A stretch of DNA of 64,000 nucleotides from Agriotes lineatus (Eukaryota > Arthropoda > Insecta > Coleoptera > Elateridae), in contig OW679203.1 in NCBI GenBank assembly GCA_940337035.1, positions 24,313,495 to 24,377,494 of the forward strand. Reading direction: 5' to 3'. Every line of letters starts with the position of its first letter. The first letter of the stretch is position 1. Of the stretch, positions 1 through 11,689 are shown in pieces. Position numbers and translations under genes: made by a program. The notes under the pieces were generated by a model, which saw only the letters and a program-made list of their open reading frames with translations, had not been told where the DNA came from and ran no database searches.

Positions 1-114
1 AAGGATCGCGGTGCTTCTTCGCTGCGAGAACTCTCCCGGGCACTATTCTGGTACATAGGAAACTGGGAAGGCGTTTGCAGGACAATCGAAGTGCCATAGA
101 CAGTTCAGGATATC
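1..114 (+). other. possible exon end with splice donor
   Basis: The first 114 bases are richer in GC than what follows and end at a consensus donor (TATC then GTAAGT at 115-120). One frame (from base 3) is open to the donor, giving 37 codons plus one base. It is arginine-rich and I do not recognise it. Another frame reads protein-like for about 32 codons but has a TAG at 97-99. The segment could be the end of a 5' untranslated or coding exon that starts outside the window, or chance. Confidence 0.2.
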
Positions 115-281
115 GTAAGTACTTTTTTATTTGAACCTAGATTTAAAAACGCTACCCGTTACAATGAACCCTTAAACTACACGAGTGTGCTGGGTAAAAA
201 TTTCATATGGAATTCGCCCTTCAGTTGAAACTGATTGGTGCAAGGGTTAACTCGACTAGTGTGTCAAGAGAAAACGTGTGT

Positions 282-297
282 GGGGGGGGGGGGGGGG
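282..297 (+). repeat. poly-G tract, 16 G
   Basis: A run of 16 consecutive G preceded by GTGTGT-like sequence. It is the longest of three poly-G tracts in the first 9 kb, all with G on the plus strand (others at 1630-1642 and 8959-8971). The run can form a G-quadruplex and is prone to length error in sequencing. Confidence 0.9.
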
Positions 298-732
298 CAA
301 TGTAACCACCAAAATCACGTGGTGTATAATATACACTCTTCAATTTCATTCCTGTTATCGTGTTAAGCACAAAATTAGGTTATTTAGTTTTCAGAAAGGC
401 TGTTTTACCATTGCACAATAAAACCAAACTCAAATAATTTAAATCCACCCGTGTCCATGTTCGTGAGCCGCTGCAGTGGGCGTGCCCGCTTCATAAAGAA
501 CACGAATTCGTCACAGAATCGAAGGTACAATATGAGTAATAAAGTGCAAAACAGAAAGCAATTCGAAAGTAGGCACTGTTGTCAATTGCAAGGTTGAAGC
601 CAAGCCATTCGGGGGATTGTAGGGCCACTCTTTCACCTAAACGGAGTGGGTGTTGCTACCATAAGGTACTTTTCCACCTTGAGCGTAACCTCTAATCGCA
701 GCGACTTCCGAATTGTAACGGTGCTGGTTCTT

Positions 733-749
733 TATCGATAATTATCGAT
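733..749 (+). promoter_or_regulatory. paired DRE-like motif, possible promoter
   Basis: TATCGATA at 733-740 is the perfect palindromic core of the insect DNA replication-related element, bound in flies by DREF at housekeeping promoters. A second near-copy, TTATCGATG, follows at 742-749. An ATG lies about 50 bp downstream (798) and opens a short frame. I see no clear TATA box. The motif match is direct. Promoter function is inference. Confidence 0.3.
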
Positions 750-797
750 GAAAGCTGGACTCTCTGGAGGTTTTTAAACTTTTGGATGGTGTGTACA

Positions 798-950
798 ATG
801 TCGCAGCTTGGAGAAGCCGAAGAAACATTGAAAGTTAAGTTTGTATTTTCTTCTGTCTATTATACAGATCTAGATTGCTGCCTCGAATTGGAACATAAAA
901 TGGTATATTGCAAAATAATAAAGCCAGTAGTTCACTTAATTAAAATTTGA
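798..950 (+). other. short open frame, possible first coding exon
   Basis: An ATG at 798 opens 50 codons ending at TGA 948-950. The first 12 codons read MSQLGEAEETLK, and directly after them GTTAAGT (834-840) resembles a splice donor, so the coding part may be only 798-833. The paired DRE-like motif lies just upstream. I do not recognise the peptide and found no following exon, so it may be chance. Confidence 0.15.
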
Positions 951-3900
951 TGCAACTGCAGAACTAATTAAAATTGGCTGCGCTAAAGCAGTTGACTTTT
1001 AATTTCGAATTTTAAATACGTTTTTCCGCAAGGTGCAGAGATAACATTCTCAAGTATCTCAACATTCAGCAGCAATTTGGATAGAATGAGCATTGTTAGA
1101 ATTGTACAAGCAGCTTGATATGCCTTATTAGACATAGTAGTTTGTGGAAACCTTAAACAAACTGAGATGGCACATTGCATCCTAGACTGTTCGCTTAATT
1201 TGCTAATTGATTCCTATAAAGCCTGTTTATGTATCGATGCTTCAAAGTCTGCTGCAGCAGCAGATCGGTAACTTAACGCTAAGGATGACAGAAACTGATA
1301 TGGCTACAAACATATACATTCAATAAATGGAGTAGGATATTGTTAGTCTCTATATATCTTGTATATTGTATAGTTCATTGCATGCGAAACACTAGTTGCT
1401 TAGTTACTATCTGTAGTAAATATAAAAAGTGCGCATGACTAGCTGCAGGGGGACATGAGCGGGGTTTTACTCTGAAAGCATAGGTGTTTACTTATAAAAG
1501 TCCATTCGGTAGAGACCCTCTCGCTGAAAGGTGTTTGCGATGCTTGCAACTGATAAGAACTCACCTTCCCTGCATCTACTTCGTGTTTGGGCAACCGCAG
1601 CTGGCCCGTTACCAGGCTATTCCTATGGAGGGGGGGGGGGGGCTAAAGGTGGCGTCATGGTATTATATTTTGTGGTAAAGTAATGACGTTGAGCCTTCCC
1701 AAAAAGGGTAAACCTCAAACACTATTGACGTAACTGTTGGAAATAATTAATGTATTAGTAATTAACATGAAAATAGATTCAAGCTGAGCATGAAACATTT
1801 AGAAAACGACAAATAACTGTATGTTGAACTGACTCATTAATTTCGATAGCAAAAACATGATAGATCATTAGAGGTAATAGAGGTACCTCATACAACTTCG
1901 GCTACTATTTTGAGTCATAAAATTGCTGTTTTAACTTTGTAGAATTTGCAACATCATGTTCTTGTTCATGTTCTGAACCATTACGCGTTATCTTTTGCAT
2001 TTTAGTTACTATTAGCACTTGTTGCTACACTCACAACTAAATAAATAAAAGAACAGAGTAAATACTCAAGCGGATGCAAGTTGATCATGAAGAGTTCCTA
2101 ATGTTGCCATTCTTTACGGGATTGTGATGTCCGTGAGCCGTTTGCAAAACACTTGTTTACACTACTATACTAATTTTTACTATTGGATTTGATTTATTAT
2201 TATCATCGCTGAACTGTGTAGCAATTACAAGAAACACAAAACAAGGAAATCAGTCTTCCGAGGCACGAAAAGTTTACAAATGCCGATAAATCGTACAAGA
2301 TTAGTACCGATGCCAATGAGAAACGAAAGATACAAGAAAGTTAACTGAAGTAAATGGAGAATCATTAAAAAATTGTAAAGTACAGAAAGATGTAAGAGAA
2401 GAAAAGATGGGGACAGTAGAATAGTAACTAAAGGTACTTACTTCTTACTTTATATGCAGATGTTGTGGCTACTCGTGAGATAAGAAGTGGAACTAGAAGA
2501 AGTCATAATAATAAATTAATAAACAACGAGATAAAACCAAACTCAGGATTTTAGCATATCGAAGAGCAAATGTAAGCAATATCCTTTAAGCTATGCATCG
2601 GACAAGAAATATAGATTCAGAGATTAGAAAATTGTTTCTTTTTAGAGGCACTGGTATAGAAACAAGTAGAAGAAGCGCAGGAACTTAAGGAAAGGCTAAT
2701 TAAATACACAAAATGAGCCGGCGTGTTATCGGCAAATCCTTTTTTACAAGCTTATAGGGTCTCAGTAGCTCATCATTGGGATGGAAGCGGGTCTTAAACT
2801 GAAATAGGAGGGGAAGTCACTCTATTTTGGAAGAGAAGGCGGCATGGGAATAAATTCGTATTTATTTAGGGCGCCACCGTGGTCTTTTGGAAGTCTGTGG
2901 TGAGGTGGAGGTTTCATCTGGTAATGAGAAACAAAAACGGCCGAACCTCTAAAAATGCTTACCAAATACGCTGAACTACGCTTTATAACGCAAAATAGTA
3001 CAGAACTTTATTAAAATAACAATAATAATATTACATTTAAGCGGGCCGGTTTTACAGCTGTGACAGCAACAGAGGCATTTCTTAAACAATTCTTACGGGC
3101 TATCAGCAAAGCTAGCAGACGGGTACACCTGCGAAAGAGTACAACGGGAGAAAATAATATTGCAGCACTGAAGGCGTTACTGCACTGCGAACGGGGATAT
3201 GCTCTAAAACTTGTTTCACAAGGCGCAGCTTAGTAGAAGCATATATGAAAATATCCGGTAATTTACACAAACTAATGGTAAACCGCATATGTATGAGGTA
3301 ATAATCCATGATTGACATAGCTGGGGGCAGGGAGTTTAATGATGCCGGAATGCAGGCAGTCCATCGCCGTTGGTCGAGCACATCACCAAATTTAAGCAAT
3401 GAAGGCGGAAGCAAAATTAACAGCTCGCAGCGTCAATTCTACACTCAATGTAAGCTGCTTCTTCCAGAGCATACTTAAAAGAAAGGACAACGGTAGTTCA
3501 GAGATTTTCCACGAGCATTCACCGCGAATCTACACGCGATGTACGGAAAGTTTTTTCTGACGGGGCCATCTAAATAGATTGAAAGAAGGTCATACAGGTG
3601 GTTACATACACAATGCAGTGCCATAGGGCATATTAAAAATAAAATTTGGAGTAGAATACTAAAGAGGTAAAAACTGCAGTGTTATCATTAAAGGCATTAT
3701 TTCTTTAAATAATTCTATAAAAATAGAAAATAGGCAGTATAGGCAGTAATAGTAGGAATTTATTTATAAACATTTTTATTTAATATATTCATATCAAAAT
3801 GAAAAACTACATATTTCCGAATGAACAGTAACACATTCTACAATCATTAAATTAATTGTAATTGCAATTCATTACACGATGATCTTTCTACATCAGCATA

Positions 3901-4905
3901 AGTAATTTGGGCATAGTTTAAACATACAATGTCCTTCAAGTATTTAAAACTTCTCATATTTTTATAGCCTTTAAATGTTTTTGCAAAACTTTTCTTGAAA
4001 TGTGAATGAATGTGAATAATAATCGTTGCAAACGATTTAATCTCTGTAGTGAATGGTTTTTTACTTTTACCTTCTTGCAGGTGTAGGTAGGTGCTGTGAT
4101 CTTAAAGGGTGGGTTCAGTTCTTGTTCAGCCTTTACTACAATACGGGGCAGCATTTGTAAGAAAACCCCATCGAAATAAGTACTTTCAGACGGTCTCTCG
4201 GCCGTGTAATAGATATCGCTTTAAAAGTAGAACCAAACCAACCTTTATACCTAGAAGTAACATTTATCTAGAAAAGCCACCAATATAAGTATTTTCAGGA
4301 ATTTCTGGTCTTTAGTTATCACTATGAAATTTGTTACCTTTCTACTTTATCATCCAGATATATCGTCAGACGTAAACCGTTGCAATTTTTGTGCTACCTA
4401 ACAATTCGTAGTTTAGAAATTCGCTGTCATTCTGTTTTAGTACATACATCAAAATGCTTGTGACAAAATTTATCTTCCACATCGACTGTGTCAATGTAAT
4501 CTTAAAATAGAAGGTGTTGCAGATTAAAATAGATTAATATAATGCTGTTTTATTATGTCTGCGTATTGCAAACTTAAAAATACGAAGCAGCTCATTGTAT
4601 TCCTTATATGCTTCTGATAATTGCTTTGTTATTCAAATAAATGGCGTGGGAGTGTCACATTGCATTCCTGCTGGAGGCTTTCTGGGCTATAACGTTTCAA
4701 TCGCGTCGATTGTAATCATGAATGCCATTAGTAATACGATCGAAAGGTATAGGAGCAAATAATTGAATAAAAAAACTGTTTGGCTCAGATTCAAATTAGA
4801 AGCTCTGTCATAAATGATGTTCTATACAACTTCAAAAAGGCAATACCTATCACGATGGAACTAGACAACTAGGATTCAGCAAACTGCTGAAGCATTACTC
4901 TACAA
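951..4905. other. no gene recognised
   Basis: AT-rich sequence with a 13-G tract at 1630-1642. The longest open frame is a 100-codon minus-strand frame at 3112-3414, which matches no family I know and has no splice context. I see no coding exon, RNA gene or bounded mobile element here. Confidence 0.5.
1630..1642 (+). repeat. poly-G tract, 13 G
   Basis: A run of 13 G following GGA. It is the second of three same-strand poly-G tracts. Confidence 0.9.
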
Positions 4906-5899
4906 CAGGGGTGGCGAACCAATGGCACGCGTGCCATTGATGGCACGCGGCAAAATAATTTGGGCACGGCCTTAATTAAGGAATTTAGGTACCTCATCGA
5001 AACAATTTATTTTTTCGTCTACATTTGAGGTAATAGTAACGAAGTTCATTGTGAACAAGGCTACCGGTGCCGAAACGGCAACAAACTGCGCGACAGAGAT
5101 AGGTAGATTTCGCACGAATTTCTGTCCGGATGGGAGTGAGCTACGAGTCAGCTAGCGCGGGCGACGCGGAGGGACGGCGAGAGGGGCGCTGTTACGCTTA
5201 GTTTGTAGTTCGCATGCAGTATTTAAAATAACTAGTTGGATTTTACTTTAAGCATTTATTTTGTAAGTTCTCCCCTGGATCGTTAGGCAGCCATATTCAT
5301 ATTTATTTTTAAATATTGAATAAATTTTCCCCTGCGTAGCTAGGCAACCCTATTTTCATCTTGCGATAACATTTATCAGCAAATTACAGCTATGTTGCTA
5401 TCAATTTAGACCACTCTGCATTCCAATAGTTTTTCTGGTGGTCCTTTTCCAATTTTTGGGAGATTTTGATAACCTGAGTTGAACTGCGTGTAGTAGTATT
5501 TCTCGACCTTTTCCATCCCAGCCTTCGCTTGAATAAGTTGGTTCCCCTCGGCTTCGTGCTTCACCAGCTTAATTATAGGTTGGTTCATTTGTGAGAGAGA
5601 ATTTGGAAGCAACGAAAGCCCACTGAACGTTAGGATAATTGTTTATGGTTGCAATCCTTGCGTTCATTACGCTCTTGCGGAATATTGGGGCTCACTTTCG
5701 TTGTTTGCACGGCACTCCAGGCTGTCCGCCACCTCCAGGTTAGTCTTCTTCAGTTCCCGCCTTTTAGCTTGGTTATGTACCTAGGAATATGTATTTTTAG
5801 CCTATTTCTGCCTGGCATTATTTGATGGCACGTCATGACCTCATTAACCATTTCTTTAGAAAAAATGGCACGTAGATCAATAAAGGTTCGCCACCCCTG
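4906..5899. mobile_element. non-autonomous hAT-type DNA transposon
   Basis: The element begins CAGGGGTGGCGAACC (4906-4920) and ends with the exact reverse complement (5885-5899). It is flanked by a perfect 8-bp target-site duplication, CTCTACAA (4898-4905 and 5900-5907). The duplication length, the CAG start and the duplication's fit to nTnnnnAn and nnnTAnnn are typical of the hAT superfamily. A 16-bp palindrome, ATGGCACGCGTGCCAT (4922-4937), lies just inside the left end. The 994-bp body has no transposase frame. Its longest ORF is a 68-codon minus-strand frame (5406-5612) that I do not recognise. It therefore depended on a transposase made elsewhere. Confidence 0.9.
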
Positions 5900-5907
5900 C
5901 TCTACAA

Positions 5908-7785
5908 CGTTTAATTTATTAAGAAGGATGCGGGTTTTGTAAATATGACGAAAGCTGATTGAGCGCCGAACCTAAAAGAGGTGATAAATATTGAAAAAAA
6001 GAAGACATTTTTAGCGAAAAAATATCAGTTACTGCGGGAATAGGTAAAGATAGAGTTTAGTTCCTATCATAGGATTATTTTGAGGGCCAAACTAACAAAA
6101 CTGACAAAAGTACAATACATGTGGGTAGGGGAGATTTAAAAAATGTAGGAGAAGTTCTGCTTGGACGGGACAAATCAGCAATAGTAGGTGGGCGTAATAC
6201 GTAGAAATGATACGTTCTTCTAATGGCAGCTTCTACTTCCGAAGGTTGCTGATTAACATAGCTCCACTGATGATAAGGTAACGTGAGTACGAAAGTAAGG
6301 TACGAATCTATACGCGCGTAAGACCGATGATGACCTAAATACTAGTGAGGCGAGTGTGGCTAACGGACAAGGTATTAAGGGATAGAATATTATGGAATAT
6401 AGAAATACGAGAGAGATGTGGGTAAAATAGAAGAAGTGGAAGAAGAAGTATAAGCTTGTTCTGAGATGGTTACAGATATGTCACTCTTTACACAGTTAGT
6501 AGGGATCAGCATACAGGGTTTCTGAAAGTGTGTCGATTTCAAAAATATGATAGCATAAAGTGAAGTGCTCTCCCTTCCAGTAGCTACAGTGTGATGAAAA
6601 CGAAGAAAATTACAAACTAAGTGAAAAGAAGGGTTGGGAAATCTTTATTGCTGATAATTAAGAAGACTCCGATTTTCATCGACTTTCATCTTCAGCATTT
6701 GGTTACTCCAGCTACGTCCGACTTTACTTATACCATGTGGTCGCCTTTAAGCATGTTTCATATCCAAACTAATTGGTCCAAGCTCTGCAGACTGGTAAAA
6801 AACGGTACTCCCTTCACCACAATCACAAGCTTATTTTGAAGCTCCCACTAACCAGATGCGGCAAGCTATAAAGCACGCGGCCTAATCTGGAACACAGAAT
6901 GGATGCTAATTCGGGCGAAACGCTTACGAATCGGGCACCGAAGGGGGGTTAAGGCCCCCCTAAGCCACTTAGGAGCTTATGAGTGCTCGAAAGTTTTATT
7001 AATTAGCGGCGCGTCAAATAAACTAAACCACAGTTGCATCAGTGATTCGCGAAACCGCTTCGTGGTCTCGATGCGCCGTGGTGTGCCGTACCATAATGCG
7101 ACTACAATGGCGTGTAAAAGCGAGTAAATATTGCAAAAGTGTGTTTGGTAATTACCTCAACTTGAACTGGTTTGTTACGAGATTTCGGCCCGTCTGCAGG
7201 ACCTGGTCTACTTAATTCGTAAACGCCGCCGAGCAAATTCAAGGTGATCTACATGAGAAGTGCCGAGCGCCGCGAGTAATGATCCCTTTTTTACATGTTT
7301 TGCGCAATGCAAGTGTTGTTGAATTAGATTTCTACTTTTATTTTTGCTGCGCTGTTATTAAGTGTATGCGTGACATTTTAAGGATTAAATTGAAGTGGGT
7401 TACGCCAAAAGTGCACTGGTAAAAGGTAAAAAAGCGACATACGGGGCATTGGCGTGTTTGGCCTAAGTTGCGGTAGGTCAGGATCGTAGCTTATGCGAAA
7501 ATGTTTGGTGGTTGGCTAACTGTTAGTACCACACCCTCGGCGGTTACGTTGCTTTCCTTCGCCTTTGCCACAAGGGGTTCCTTTCCTGCTTTTTAAGTGC
7601 GGCCAATTTGTCCACCAACGACTGGAAACACCGCGGTGTTTTATAAAAGGTACAGTAACGATTTTTGTTTATGATCGTAGAAGGGCGCAATGAATTTAAC
7701 CAACATCTGCAATTGCTAAGATATCTAAAACACGAGTTCAAATAGTTGGTGGTAGAAAATAACAAACGTTAAGTGAGTGATCTTC
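5908..7785. other. no gene recognised; weak LINE scrap inside
   Basis: This is the spacer between the two hAT elements. Apart from the weak LINE similarity at 6350-6490, I see only short unsupported frames. The stretch 6,880-7,290 is richer in GC than its surroundings, but none of its frames looks like a known protein. Confidence 0.5.
6350..6490 (+). pseudogene. possible LINE reverse-transcriptase C-terminal scrap
   Basis: Translated in shifting frames, the stretch gives an IRERCG-like block and, about a dozen codons later, an LRWLQICH-like block. This resembles the IRERxG...LRWFGH region near the C-terminus of many arthropod LINE proteins. Stops and a frameshift interrupt it. The similarity is short and judged by eye, so this could be coincidence. 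Confidence 0.35.
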
Positions 7786-7793
7786 GTCTAGAC

Positions 7794-8749
7794 CAGTGGT
7801 TCCCAAACTTATTTGGCCTACCGCCCCCTTTTCAGAAAAAAAAAATTACTCAGCGCCCCCTAGAAATCTACATTCTTTAAGCGAACAATCAGAAAGATAT
7901 TGTAGTGGTAGCTTCTTGAGACTGATAATTATCTGTAAGAGTATTTCTAGGTAGGAAATTATTTTTAAAGAATAAATTAATTAGCAATTAAAAAGTACAG
8001 AGAATTGTTTAATGAATGATACATTAGATACAGTTACTGTTAAATTGCGAATAGTTTATTAAAAAGGTTCGAGCATATAAGTTGATTTAGTTGGGATAGT
8101 TGTTTGGTAACATCAGAGCTTAGATTTTAATTTGTAGGTATTAACTGACAATCGGAATAACTAAAGTGAAAGCCAAACTCAAATGATTATCTGAAAAAGT
8201 CAATTATTAAATGTTATAATAAAATATACCATATAAAAACTTTATGTAAATTATTATTGCTAGAGAAAATGATATTTTTAAAATAAACTATTTTTTTCTG
8301 AATTTGTAACCTGTATTTTGAGTAAAAGCAAATTTGAATGATAAAAGCCCTTTATTATAATGGTATTTACTTTTTGGATGGTGTATTAAAGGGTGTGATA
8401 AAGTAAAATTAAAGAAACTGAGAATAAACAGACTGAATAAATAAAGTAATCAATGGTACGAAGAAGAATAAGAACATTTAATAATGGTAAATAGTCTTCA
8501 TGGAATAAATAAATCTGTAACTTGCATTTTGTATGTTTATTTGGAAAATAATGTTACACTATGTTACACAACAGATGAACTATGTACGAATGGTTTTTCT
8601 AAATCTTCTTATTTTCTCTTCCTTCTTTAAGTTTTCACCGCCCCTTATTTTTATTCACCGCCCCCCAAATGCACCCGAGGCTACTATCGCCCCCCTGGAT
8701 CGTTCCAGCGCCCCCCAAGGGGCGATATCGCCCACTTTGGGAATCACTG
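7794..8749. mobile_element. non-autonomous hAT-type DNA transposon (second family)
   Basis: The left end reads CAGTGGTTCCCAAAC. The right end, reverse-complemented, reads CAGTGATTCCCAAAG, with one mismatch in the first 14 bases. Both flanks carry the 8-bp duplication GTCTAGAC (7786-7793 and 8750-8757), itself palindromic and matching hAT target preferences. The CAGTGG start is widespread among hAT miniature elements. Near the right end lie several GCGCCCCC-type blocks and the palindrome GGGCGATATCGCCC, while the interior is very AT-rich. No transposase frame remains in 956 bp. The frame at 8533-8793 is not transposase-like and runs out of the element. Confidence 0.9.
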
Positions 8750-8757
8750 GTCTAGAC

Positions 8758-10544
8758 CTTCCTACGTTGCGTTTTTTTTTTTTGGGTTTGTAGTCAGTAC
8801 CAAATTTTGCCACACACTTCTCTAGGAAGACCTAGACGAGGATATGAATTAGTTATCAAGGGGGAAACGTGTACATACGGCTACTTGGAACAGCCGAAGA
8901 TGGCAAAGATTGATTACTTTACCAAATTTGCTTTTCTAACACCATTTATAGTATGTGTGGGGGGGGGGGGGTGAATAATTCCAAGTAGTTGGATGCAATA
9001 GTTGTCAGGAAATAGGCTGCCGAAAAATCAAGAAATGTTCCTGTCTTGTCTTGGCTCCTGATTTTGAAGACTTGAAGCTATTATTTCATTTTAAAACGAC
9101 AAAGTCGTGTCAGGAATCAAATATTAACGATTAGAGTGCGTCTCTATAACTGTGCAGGTCAATGTGCACAGTCTATTTAATCTCGGGGTCTTTGGAGCGT
9201 AATTTGAATTTTGCGCGCTACCTCCTGGTGGCATTTTGTTTTATCGTTGCGTAGAAGCGATTATGGCTTGGATTCGTTCCGCGTTCTTTTTCTTTTTTTG
9301 GAATGCTGGCAAGCAATTAGCGTCCCTTGGATTGAATTGGCCCTCGCTAATGGCAGCGGATTATTGTAGCTATGGCAGTTAATTGAGAAAGTACTTCTCA
9401 CGTCAATTCTTGGCGGATTTTTGGGAGTGCACTGGTGACCCAATTTGCACGTGGCCCAATTAATTATTCAGGGGTAAGTCGATTGAAGCTTCTATCGTGC
9501 CGCGTTTGAAACGTTTTTTATTCTATTTTGGGCATTTCCTTAGCCACAAGTTTGGAGTCCCATTTTATCCCCCCGTCGCTGTTCATAGAAGGTTTAGCCG
9601 TGAACCGAACCTGTTGCGGCCGTGAATTCACCTTTCCAACACAGCCTTCTGTGTGCTATTTGGGCTTAACCTGCGACCGATGCTGGCCTACGGGACCATT
9701 CGAATGGGCCTAGGGGGGCTCGACAAAAAGAATTTAAGTAACATGGTTTGTTTTCCCTTGCATTAAAACCAATGGAATACTGTGGACAGCGATTCGGTGC
9801 TTTGAGTACCTCATTTATTTTGCTGCAGTTCTTGCTTGGATTCCTTCAGAATCCAGTTGGTTTTATTTTGAACTTTTGCCGTCATTTATCGTTCGTTTCG
9901 CGAACCGAGTAAATTAATGCACTTAACGATTTTCATTGTGGTAGCCTAATTTAATCTCCGTTACATCTTTTTAAATTGTTGGTAGTATTTAGTCTAATTT
10001 ATATTTGTATTTTTTAAACTGTTGTAAATGCTAACTTACTCGCAAGTGGAGTTTATGTGTTTTGAGGTGCACCTTACGGTTGACCTATATTTAGAAAATA
10101 ATCACCTGTGTACCTTGTCCTACATGCTATTGATTTCGTGATTATTATACTGTGATACTAGTACTTTGTTTTATCTAGTGTGCTACTTAAGTTTACTAGT
10201 TCTCGGTGATACCCATGCAGGTGTTGTCATAATTAAAAGATTCGTTGGCGCCCGGTTTTGGCTTATTAATCAACCTTTTGTACTTAAAGAACTGGACTCC
10301 GTCTCCTCTGAGGTAGATTGGCCGCAGTTGTATCCATGTAGTCATTAGCCGGCGAATCAATTAAAGGTATCACAATGCTTTTTGTTTTCTAGAAATTTGT
10401 TGATGGTTATTAAGTTAATCCAGATCGACGTATACATTTTGTACGCAATTATTAGATACTGTTTAGAGAAGTGAATGCTAACGACATTACAGAATACTTA
10501 GAAACTACTACTGTTTGATAAAAACTTTCCACCATTCATCATTT
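8758..10544. other. no gene recognised
   Basis: This stretch holds a 13-G tract at 8959-8971. The part from 9,180 to 9,720 has fewer runs of A/T and contains homeodomain-like TAATTA cores within AATTAATTATT near 9,460. It might be conserved non-coding DNA, but nothing in a single sequence can show that. Confidence 0.45.
8959..8971 (+). repeat. poly-G tract, 13 G
   Basis: A run of 13 G after GTATGTGT, the third same-strand poly-G tract in the first 9 kb. Confidence 0.9.
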
Positions 10545-11160
10545 TTTCTTCAACCGTACTCTCCATCTTTCTCTATCTTCCCGCTCTCTCTTTTCTAGGT
10601 TTCGTTTTCCATGCTCTTGTCAACGTAATCTCGCCATGATCGCCTTTCCCACTTTCTTCTTCCTATAGAGCTCTATAGTTTATTCAGATTCAAGATGGAG
10701 CAAAACCTGCAACCCAAGTTACAAATATCAGCAGTAAATTGATTACTAATATAATTTTATTAAAATTTAGATATGGCCTTGTTGCTGACTTGATGAATGT
10801 CATAACAAAGTGTCATGTTTTTAATATGTATCTTTGCTTAAGGAGCTCATTTGCGACATGTAAATTTATTCTCAGATCACATTCAGCAGATTTTTTTTAG
10901 GTAGACGTCGCACAATTTTTCAATTTAAAGCTTTATAAATTTTACAAAAACTATAACCTCTATATTATACTACTTACATCCCAACATTTTAATATAATCA
11001 AATTAGTAATCAACTGACTGCTGATATTTGTAACTTGTGTTGCAGATTTTGCTCTATCTTGAATTTGAATGAACTATAGTCAGCTACTCCTTTCATCCAT
11101 CAATCCTCTCCTGCTCATCTTACGTGTCCATAACACAGTAGGCCCTTCTACATGTGCAAT
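10545..11160 (-). pseudogene. LINE 3' coding end, split by a MITE
   Basis: On the minus strand, 11160-11081 translates with frameshifts to a YGHVRRMSRR-like block. The segment 10671-10545 continues with lysine/arginine-rich text (GRRKWERRSWRDYVDKSMEN, then RERWRVRLKKK). This is the order found at the C-terminus of many arthropod LINE proteins: a YGHV/FGHV block, then a basic GRP..W segment. The two halves are separated by the MITE at 10673-11079. The frames contain stops, so this is a relic. It probably belongs with the reverse-transcriptase and endonuclease pieces at 11690-13905 on the same strand. Confidence 0.55.
10673..11079. mobile_element. MITE with about 85-bp terminal inverted repeats
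   Basis: The left arm (10673 to about 10758) and right arm (about 10991 to 11079) are reverse complements with a few mismatches. Both contain GTTACAAATATCAGCAGT when read inward. Both outer ends read CTATAG, which is palindromic, so it could be part of the inverted repeat or hold a TA or TATA target duplication. The roughly 230-bp middle is AT-rich with no coding frame. Total length is 407 bp. It interrupts the LINE 3' end, so it inserted after the LINE. The superfamily is not certain. A TA target would suggest Tc1/mariner. Confidence 0.85.
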
Positions 11161-11689
11161 ATGATAATTGTTTACTTCCATCTTTTTTCGTATTTCCTCA
11201 TTCATTATCCTGTCCCTGTTACTCCACAACAAGCTTGTTCTTATTGTGTTGCATATTTTTGTTTTGTGCTTTTGAGAACGTGCAAGTTTCAGATAATTGA
11301 ATGCAGTTGTGTTATATACGTTCTTGTTTGCCTTACGCTATATTTTATTTTCTCTTCAGTTGCGTCTTTCGTGATGGTGTACTTAAATTTGTTGACGGCC
11401 GATACCTTTAAATTCCTTTCGACTATGAGATTCCAAGGCTCGCAGTCGAGACGGCTCAGAGGTACGCGCTTCTGGTTCTAGCCCATAAAAATCTTGTATC
11501 GACTTCACTGCGATTCCCCAATCTGACTTTGGCAACCGTGGGGTCTTCATGTCTAAAAACCTTCTAAAAGAGGAGGGACCAATGCCCCTGCAATGGGAAT
11601 GTTATCAAAAAGGCCAACAACAAAAAATCGTTTCGTATACCTACACTAGTACGCTTATCCTCTGTAATTTTCGCAAGCTCTTCGATTGC

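Noticed and set aside
11152..11481. 109-codon plus-strand frame
   Set aside because: It is hydrophobic and T-rich and overlaps the flank of the minus-strand LINE relic, with no family resemblance or splice support.
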